DNA of 45,819 bases from Chamaesiphon sp. 341R_metabat_111 (GTDB taxonomy: Bacteria > Cyanobacteriota > Cyanobacteriia > Cyanobacteriales > Chamaesiphonaceae). The position numbers were made by a program, and so were the translations under genes. Shown piece after piece: positions 42,201 to 45,819 of the stretch (position 1 is its first letter; each line of letters starts with the position of its first letter). The stretch covers positions 1 to 45,819 of the forward strand of contig JANXVE010000124.1 of assembly GCA_025351825.1 (NCBI GenBank), written 5' to 3'. The notes beneath the pieces were generated by a model, which saw only the letters and a program-made list of their open reading frames with translations, was not told where the DNA came from and made no database searches.

Positions 42201-42456
42201 TCGAACTGCTGGAGTTGAAGGAATTGAGTCCCGCGATTTCGGTAAATTGTCGCTCTAACGGTGCCGCAACCGAAGCCGCCATGACTTCGGGGGTGGCACC
42301 TGGGAGACTGGCGGAAACCTGGATGAAGGGATATTCGACGCTGGGGAGGGCACTAATCGGGAGTAAGGTGTAGCTCATCGCACCAAACAGGAGGATTGCC
42401 AGGGTGACTAGCACTGTCATCACTGGACGACGAATGAAGATTTCTGATAAGTTCAT
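39274..42456 (-). CDS. RND efflux permease (HAE1/AcrB-MdtB type), complete
   Basis: Inner-membrane proton-driven pump of 1060 residues. The N-terminus NLSEIFIRRPVMTVLVTLAI and the porter repeats are intact. The TM4 proton-relay Asp pair is in LSVGFVVDDAIVVLENITRH, and the second-half helix carries the expected GIILLIGIVKKNGIMLVDFA. Of the characterised RND groups it looks closest to MdtB/MdtC-type drug pumps. A low-complexity Thr/Ala/Gln linker (SRPASTATQTATNPQASTTT) interrupts the second porter domain and is absent from the paralogue. No membrane-fusion or outer-membrane partner is in the window; these may lie beyond the right edge. Confidence 0.95.
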   Translation of the reverse strand: MNLSEIFIRRPVMTVLVTLAILLFGAMSYTLLPISALPSVEYPFIQVSASLPGATPEVMAASVAAPLERQFTEIAGLNSFNSSSSTGSTSISLQFDFSRRVDEAAKDVQAAISAAAGQLPTGMPKPPTYRKVNPSVAPILYLYLYSDTTPISTVDDYAEVTISQPISSISGVAQVSIFGQKQYAVRVQLDPKALASKGIGIDDVRSAIAAGNVNLPTGSLSGDHKSYLIQANGQLSNADGYRSLTVIYKNGAAVKLQDLGTVLDDVQNNKITNRYSDDKVTNKKAIVLAVQPQPGANTVQIVDAIKAMMPNLRAQVPQSIQMGIFYDRSLSIRSSVDDVKFTLVLSICLVVLVIFLFLRNVTATIIPSLAIPVAIIGTFAAMYVLGYSLDNLSLMALTLSVGFVVDDAIVVLENITRHQEMGEDAMTAAYKGSREIGFTILSMTLSLVAVFIPIMFMGGLIGKLFHEFAITISVAILISGFVSLSLTPMLCSRFLSAAPTKPNLLYRFLEQSFDLLQRGYAWTLRPVLKYRSLTIVVSLMILLGTGYLFTLVSKGLIPYEDTGQITGNTKAAQDISFDNMLKHQQQIVRILRKDPNIAAINSTVGSGGPNGSANSGRITIRLKPRDQRKLNSEEIIKALSPKLRGVPGIQAFLRSPPAIPLGGQQTNSQYQLTVQSLDLAELRKYMPILLERVQAIPGLRGVDSDLQLATPQINVAVDHDKAALLGVSVAQIQRTLGDAYGSGQVSTIYGTNNQYPVVMELKPEYQRDPSALSSLYVRSSRPASTATQTATNPQASTTTQASNTGVVLPLSSVATITQGIGPLTVNHLSGLPSATISFDTLPGVSLSDATQLINKAAAEVLPSTVTASFQGAAQAFNDSFTSLGGLLVVSIVVIYLILGILYEDFIHPITILSGLPSAGFGALLTLLVFGVELNLYSFIGIILLIGIVKKNGIMLVDFAIERQRHVANILPQQAIYEACLVRFRPIMMTTMAALIGTIPIALGAGSGSEARRPLGIAIVGGLFFSQILTLYLTPVFYIYLESFRQYLANRKSKQVSNKHI

Positions 42457-42527
42457 GATTCTTGTTGCTCCCGATTAGTAGTTGAATTTTGAGGGTTGGG
42501 TTTCGTCTTAATCTACCCAAACATCAA

Positions 42528-43346
42528 TTAGACTGAAATTTCTCTATCGATATAAGCTTCCAACTCGCTAATGTCATACTGACTCAAACCATTACTGGAT
42601 AAGTAGGTTTTAAATTTCCCACTTGCTGTCTGAAATGAGATAATCGGTTTTATCTTTTTAATATCCTTCGCACGTTGTCGTTGCTCGGCTTTCGTTAACA
42701 AAGGTGTTTGGATACTTTTGAGTGCGCGTTGAAACTCATATTCTGCTTCTACGCGAATTAGTTCGTATTTATCTTGACGCAATATTTCTACCCAATCAGG
42801 AGATCTTTGAAGATTGATGGTATAGTCACAAACATACTCAACAGCAGCCCATCGAGTCAGATATCTAGAACTACTTACCATCTGTTCAAGACAATTTTCT
42901 AAGTTCTCAACACCTAACCATTGCATCTCATTTAAAAGTTGACGGAGTAAGAATGGAGACGAGTCTCGAAATCGATCGAATGCTTGACTCAATGCATCTT
43001 TGCTACTGTAGCTACAAGTTTTACCTAAAGCATAGATTGCCTCACCTCTCATTAAATAGTTATCAGAAAATACTAATTCCTCTAATGTTGTCACGATCGA
43101 TGATTCTGGATAGTCGGCAATAAATTGATGACAAGCATCGCTACGATTTCCACACAAGATTGCATCTCTCAAAAATAATCCAGTCATGCTAAAAGTTTCG
43201 TAGTCATCAGATCTCAACAGATTGCAAATCAAGGCTGAGATGTTCAAAAAGGGTAAGGTATTGACGATCTCTGCAATGTATTCGGTATCCTCAAATCCAT
43301 CATCTAAATACCGTAATATTCGCAGCTCGATGTCTTCATTATTCAT
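42528..43346 (-). CDS. HEAT/ARM-like helical-repeat protein
   Basis: Soluble protein of 272 residues, almost wholly alpha-helical. Repeated helical pairs can be seen: EELVFSDNYLMRGEAIYALG, DRFRDSSPFLLRQLLNEMQW, LEQMVSSSRYLTRWAAVEYV. A basic linker (KAEQRQRAKDIKKIKP) leads to a C-terminal segment (FKTYLSSNGLSQYDISELEA). I recognise no named family, only a HEAT/ARM-type scaffold. It lies in a three-gene reverse-strand block with the small Cys protein and the ART-like protein, between two RND permease genes. An immunity or adaptor role is possible by position only. Confidence 0.6.
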   Translation of the reverse strand: MNNEDIELRILRYLDDGFEDTEYIAEIVNTLPFLNISALICNLLRSDDYETFSMTGLFLRDAILCGNRSDACHQFIADYPESSIVTTLEELVFSDNYLMRGEAIYALGKTCSYSSKDALSQAFDRFRDSSPFLLRQLLNEMQWLGVENLENCLEQMVSSSRYLTRWAAVEYVCDYTINLQRSPDWVEILRQDKYELIRVEAEYEFQRALKSIQTPLLTKAEQRQRAKDIKKIKPIISFQTASGKFKTYLSSNGLSQYDISELEAYIDREISV

Positions 43347-43460
43347 ATTAATAATTCAAGAGTTGTCAGAGGAAGCTTTCAGATGCTGGGCAATCGAAAG
43401 CCAAGAATGATATCTTGAGGCGATATTCCCCGCTGAATTAATTTTCGATAGTCGATTATC

Positions 43461-43706
43461 TTATGTTTCACTTGATGATAAAGTTTTGAGTGCTTTTCGA
43501 TCGGCTACAACTTTCTTGAGCCTTGCTCTTTGTTGGGTTCGATCGATCCACTCAAATACAATATCATTACCTTGATCGGGAGTTGGTGTTATGTGTGGTT
43601 GTCCAGCAGTGAAACGAAAAGGAATGACTTTAGGGAAAGCTACACAGCCACCATCAAAGTTATTGTATTTGCAGTCAGAACAGCTAGGTTTATGTTGTTC
43701 GTTCAT
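43461..43706 (-). CDS. Small Cys-containing hypothetical protein
   Basis: Protein of 81 residues with an N-terminal CSDCKYNN-(4)-CVAFP cluster; its three Cys could bind metal or form disulfides. A conserved-looking IPFRFTAGQPHITPTPDQG and a basic C-terminus (RTQQRARLKKVVADRKALKT) follow. The first 17 bp overlap the end of the ART-like gene, so translation is probably coupled. Proteins of this type (Cys pair, CxAFP, IP-x-x-(I/F)-x-x-G) are common in bacteria but uncharacterised. Its coupling to a toxin-like gene suggests an immunity or antitoxin partner; this is inference. Confidence 0.6.
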   Translation of the reverse strand: MNEQHKPSCSDCKYNNFDGGCVAFPKVIPFRFTAGQPHITPTPDQGNDIVFEWIDRTQQRARLKKVVADRKALKTLSSSET

Positions 43707-44154
43707 AATTAAAAACAGCTATTTGCTGAGGATCGAGAATAATTACTAGAGTTTGAATACCTCTGATTTCGATGGCATCATAGCCGTCGAGGATTAGAAT
43801 CTTGGCGGAAAAGCCAGCGTCATTTTCATCGGGAGGAATCTCGTATTGTGCTAAAAATTCGTAGAAATCAGTACCATTTCGGAAAATTTTAGGTTTTTTA
43901 GATCTGACTCTGGCAGACAATACTACTGGGTCTTGACTATCTTTGGCATAGTCGATAGCAGTTATCTTATCTGGAGTCATATAGAAGCCATCACCATAAC
44001 TATTTTCGCTATTGAAGCTCCACATCGCTCCTATCGTCATAATGCCATCTGCATTCTCTGCACTGGTACCGTGATAGAAATCTTGTCCTCGATAGTAGCT
44101 ATCTATAGTATATTCCTCCGCTTCAGCTTTTGACATCAGTGGTTTCCAATTCAC
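43690..44154 (-). CDS. ADP-ribosyltransferase-like (ART-fold) toxin-type protein
   Basis: Protein of 154 residues from a GTG at 44154, which has AGGA about 8 bp upstream; an ATG six codons on is an alternative. The core resembles small ART-fold toxins: FYHGTSAENADGIMTIGAMW (H of the first strand), GDGFYMTPDKITAIDYAKDS (second, Tyr-containing strand) and a later DGYDAIEIRGIQTLVIILDP, which holds a candidate acidic residue. Such proteins use NAD+ to modify proteins or nucleic acids, or are inactive relatives. It lacks a secretion signal. It overlaps the small Cys protein gene and sits between two RND genes. Confidence 0.6.
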   Translation of the reverse strand: MNWKPLMSKAEAEEYTIDSYYRGQDFYHGTSAENADGIMTIGAMWSFNSENSYGDGFYMTPDKITAIDYAKDSQDPVVLSARVRSKKPKIFRNGTDFYEFLAQYEIPPDENDAGFSAKILILDGYDAIEIRGIQTLVIILDPQQIAVFNYERTT

Positions 44155-44240
44155 CTAACTTCCTCAATCCAACCATTTTATTTTTTCATATATTTGCTCC
44201 CAAGGATGTAAATATTTGAATGTAGATAAGTTCGATCGAG

Positions 44241-45819
44241 TTATGATAACTTTCGTCGTAATTTAACTTGAGTAAGTTGTTTGCGCCATGACTCCATGTA
44301 GATGTAGAAAACTGGAGTTAGATACAGTGTTAATACTTGCGAAAACACCAAACCCCCAACTACTGCAATCCCCAACGGACGACGAGATTCGGAACCTGCA
44401 CCAACGCCTAATGCGATCGGGAGTGTGCCCACCAAAGCTGCCATTGTGGTCATCATAATCGGGCGAAACCGCACGAGACAAGCTTGATAAATAGCGGCGG
44501 CTGGTTGAAGTTTTTCGCTCTGTTGAGCTTCAATCGCAAAATCCACCATCATAATCCCGTTTTTCTTGACAATACCGACTAGCAGAATGATGCCAATGAA
44601 GGAATAAACATTCAGTTCGACATTGAATATTAGCAATGTTAACAATGCTCCAAATCCAGCAGAAGGTAGCCCAGATAAAATCGTGATTGGGTGCAAAAAG
44701 TCCTCGTAAAGAATGCCGAGAATTAGATAAATTACTAGGATGGCAATTAATAGTAATAATCCCAAACTAGGCAGAGAACTTTGGAAGACTTCACTCGCGC
44801 CTTGCTGACTAGTAGTGATACTCAGGGGGATATTTGCTTTGACGATCGGATCGATCGATTCATTGGCAGTTCCTAAAGATATCCCTGGAGCTAAATTAAA
44901 GGAAATTGTGGCGGCATTAGAACGCCCGACATGATTGATTGTTAGTGGTGCTGTACCTTGAGAAAGTTTGGCAAATGTACTTAGCGGCACAGCCTGTCCG
45001 GTGCTGGATTTAATATACAGAGAGAGCAATGAATTGAGATCTTGTTGATACTGGGGCATCAATTCCAGAATTACTTGGTACTGATTACTAGCACCATATA
45101 CAGTGGAAACTTGGTAAGAACCGTAGGCATTGCGAAGGGTATTTTCGATTTGCTGGGCGGTGATATTGTATGCTGATGCTCGATCGCGATCGATCTCAAT
45201 TTTCACCTGGGATGTGACTGCCAAATCGCTGTTGACATCTTGAATTTGTGTCAGTGCTTTGAGTTTATCAACGAGTTGAGGGACGTATTTTTCGAGGGTG
45301 GTTGCGTCAGAACTTTGGAGGGATAATTGATAGAGTCCGGTGGTTTGCTGTGCGCCGACAGGAATTGCCGGAGGATTTTGTAAGAATACTTGAATCCCTG
45401 GAATAGCAGCTAGTTGGGGGCGGAGGCTTTGAATAATTTCATCAGCACCGACAGGGCGTTCGTTGCGAGGCTTTAACCGGATAAATAAGCTACCAGAATT
45501 ACTAGGTGCGATCGAGCCACTACTCGCGCCGATATTCGAGTTGACGGCTTCGACGTTGGGATTCTGACGAATTACGTCAACCACCTGCTGCTGATGGCGG
45601 CTGAGTTCGTTAAATGAGGCATCTTGAGCAGCTTGGGTAACGCCGATGATTTGGCTGGTGTCTTCGCTGGGGATGAAACCTTTGGGTACGAGGGTAAACA
45701 GTCCGATCGTGACTAGCAATAATACGCCCGAAAGAATCATCGTAGTGAGATGATATTTCATCACTTTTTTTAGACTCCAATCGTATCCAGCCAGCCATTT
45801 ATCGAATACCGCTTCAGAT
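44241..45819 (-). CDS. RND efflux permease, second copy (partial, N-terminal half beyond right edge)
   Basis: The C-terminal ~525 residues of an RND permease continue in frame to the right edge. The visible start of the frame (SEAVFDKWLAGYDWSLKKVM) is internal, so the gene extends outside. Sequence follows the paralogue at 39274 closely: VPKGFIPSEDTSQI, GILYEDFLHPITILSGLPSA, GFGALLTLLIFNVELNVYSF, GIVKKNGIMMVDFA. The low-complexity linker of the first copy is missing. Tandem RND permeases often form one heteromeric pump (MdtB/MdtC type); here about 1.8 kb of unrelated genes lies between them. Confidence 0.93.
   Translation of the reverse strand, partial: SEAVFDKWLAGYDWSLKKVMKYHLTTMILSGVLLLVTIGLFTLVPKGFIPSEDTSQIIGVTQAAQDASFNELSRHQQQVVDVIRQNPNVEAVNSNIGASSGSIAPSNSGSLFIRLKPRNERPVGADEIIQSLRPQLAAIPGIQVFLQNPPAIPVGAQQTTGLYQLSLQSSDATTLEKYVPQLVDKLKALTQIQDVNSDLAVTSQVKIEIDRDRASAYNITAQQIENTLRNAYGSYQVSTVYGASNQYQVILELMPQYQQDLNSLLSLYIKSSTGQAVPLSTFAKLSQGTAPLTINHVGRSNAATISFNLAPGISLGTANESIDPIVKANIPLSITTSQQGASEVFQSSLPSLGLLLLIAILVIYLILGILYEDFLHPITILSGLPSAGFGALLTLLIFNVELNVYSFIGIILLVGIVKKNGIMMVDFAIEAQQSEKLQPAAAIYQACLVRFRPIMMTTMAALVGTLPIALGVGAGSESRRPLGIAVVGGLVFSQVLTLYLTPVFYIYMESWRKQLTQVKLRRKLS

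Noticed and set aside
1-45819. tRNA, rRNA, CRISPR arrays, phage or conjugative genes, transposases
   Set aside because: Scanned for tRNA T-arm words, regular spaced repeats and mobile-element protein motifs; none found that I could support.

Overview
The window looks like chromosomal DNA of a cyanobacterium. GCGATCGC/CGATCG (HIP1-type) words are scattered through nearly every gene. Many products belong to families that I know mainly from cyanobacteria (DUF4112, DUF4337, a DUF5132-like protein, a zinc-binding DUF7682-like protein, paired NarL-type regulators). No rRNA, tRNA, CRISPR array, integrase or intact transposase was found. The nearest genus cannot be fixed from the sequence.

Layout. 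1-700: a partial reverse-strand frame and a strong hairpin. 700-3830: a DUF2252 protein and a SulP transporter, head to tail. 3950-9290: an envelope-stress-like block. A NarL-family kinase/regulator pair is divergent from an eight-motif Spy/CpxP-like periplasmic protein. It is followed by a secreted charged-repeat protein, two tandem three-helix membrane paralogues and a small outer-membrane barrel. The Spy-like and barrel genes share a 32-bp upstream motif. 9450-12400: a CtpA-type protease, a truncated TPR protein and an LssY_C protein. 12620-18080: a two-component ABC importer (fused permease plus ATPase) split by about 2.4 kb of opposite-strand cargo that includes an integron-type attC site. 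18090-22300: a Spy-like lipoprotein, UppP, a metallophosphoesterase remnant, DUF4112, a small Ala/Gly-rich protein, DUF4337 and a PAP2 phosphatase. 22320-23390: two GNAT genes organised as integron cassettes around a 91-bp attC. 23640-32100: a Pls/PosA-like membrane NRPS downstream of a metal-related operon (DUF5132-like, P1-type ATPase with an appended HTH, MOSC pseudogene, 52-residue membrane protein, HMA protein). 32280-37260: an MntP/YtaF-like exporter, a KimA-like potassium transporter, a zinc-binding protein, an LCP protein and a fasciclin protein. 37490-39270: a hybrid two-component pair. 39270-45819: two RND permeases in tandem, separated by an ADP-ribosyltransferase-like gene with two small partners.

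The main themes are envelope homeostasis (two-component systems, Spy-like chaperones, UppP/PAP2, LCP, RND) and metal/ion transport. Small mobile sequences are superimposed on these. At least two convincing attC sites and one or two truncated ones mark dispersed, integrase-less gene cassettes. A 24-25 bp miniature element has inserted into CGATCG words at two loci, in frame in the TPR gene and frameshifting in the MOSC gene.

The strongest candidates for something little described are the dispersed attC cassettes, the CGATCG-targeting miniature element, the membrane NRPS beside a metal operon, and the ART-like gene block inside the RND locus.
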